A DNA stretch of 5,883 nucleotides from an uncultured Marinilabiliaceae bacterium (GTDB taxonomy: Bacteria > Bacteroidota > Bacteroidia > Bacteroidales > Marinilabiliaceae). The position numbers and the translations under genes are program-made. The DNA lies in assembly GCA_905235955.1 (NCBI GenBank), contig CAJONN010000127.1, positions 1 to 5,883 on the forward strand, given 5' to 3'. The notes below the pieces were generated by a model. That model was given only the letters and a program-made list of their open reading frames with translations, was not told the DNA's origin and did not search any database. Positions 5,745-5,883 of this stretch are shown piece after piece (position 1 is the stretch's first letter; the number at the start of each line of letters is the position of its first letter).

Positions 5745-5883
5745 TCAACTTTCGCAAGTAAAGTAGCCCCGAAGTGGCGAAAGAAATACAACAAAAAATG
5801 TCTTCCAACAATAAGCACGGAACCCGATTTTCACCTCGCGGTTGTCGCCTTTGGCACGGAGCGTAAAGAAAATTATCGTAGCG
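5745..5883 (-). other. Unassigned right-edge segment; possible 3' end of a convergent ORF
   Basis: This segment is about 46% G+C over 5761-5883, clearly higher than the AT-rich intergenic stretches elsewhere in the window. On the minus strand a frame is open from the window edge for 45 residues and ends SPLRGYFTCES with TGA at 5745-5747, just before the bidirectional terminator. That is the right position for a convergent gene. However, another minus frame and one plus frame are also open, no domain is recognisable, and no start is in view. An inverted pair CTTTCGC (5749-5755) and GCGAAAG (5777-5783) is present. It could be a real gene end, a pseudogene remnant or part of a dispersed repeat. 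Confidence 0.25.

Noticed and set aside
5798..5866. Short plus-strand ORF of 22 codons starting ATG at 5798
   Set aside because: It is too short, unlike any family I know, and lies in a segment open in several frames.

Overview
The window looks like core chromosomal DNA from an AT-rich member of the Bacteroidota, probably Bacteroidales. The protein sequences suggest this. So do several upstream matches to the TAnnTTTG -7 promoter element typical of that phylum, and the lack of clear Shine-Dalgarno sequences before the starts. The phylum call is made with good confidence; no genus is claimed. I see no mobile element, CRISPR array, phage gene, rRNA or tRNA.

Layout. Positions 1-81 hold the first 27 codons of a minus-strand MATE-type transporter that runs off the left edge. 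Positions 82-340 are AT-rich and non-coding, with a candidate promoter for that gene. Positions 341-4806 are a tight minus-strand run of five housekeeping genes, in transcription order dapA, trkA, ruvX (yqgF), def, dnaN, with gaps of about 15-41 bases, closed by a strong intrinsic terminator at 341-378. Positions 4807-5008 are a divergent control region with one candidate -7 element per direction and two perfect dyads. Positions 5009-5677 hold a plus-strand gene for a small ACT-domain protein, followed by a probably bidirectional terminator at 5693-5737. The last 140 bases are richer in G+C and unassigned; they may be the 3' end of a convergent gene or part of a dispersed element.

How the genes relate. 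DapA commits aspartate semialdehyde to diaminopimelate and lysine synthesis. The divergently transcribed protein has a C-terminal aspartokinase-like ACT domain but no kinase domain, so a role in sensing an amino acid and adjusting this pathway is reasonable but unproven. TrkA (potassium uptake), RuvX (Holliday-junction or rRNA-processing nuclease), peptide deformylase and the DNA polymerase sliding clamp look co-transcribed with dapA rather than functionally linked.

The most notable anomaly is in dnaN. The uninterrupted frame loses the conserved clamp C-terminus and reads into its own terminator. Shifting the frame by one base in a short A-run restores an ending in MPMRV and a 364-residue protein. 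This is most simply a sequencing or assembly indel, otherwise a real lesion in an essential gene. I found no convincing undescribed biological system; the best candidate for new biology is the ACT protein and its dyad-containing promoter next to dapA.
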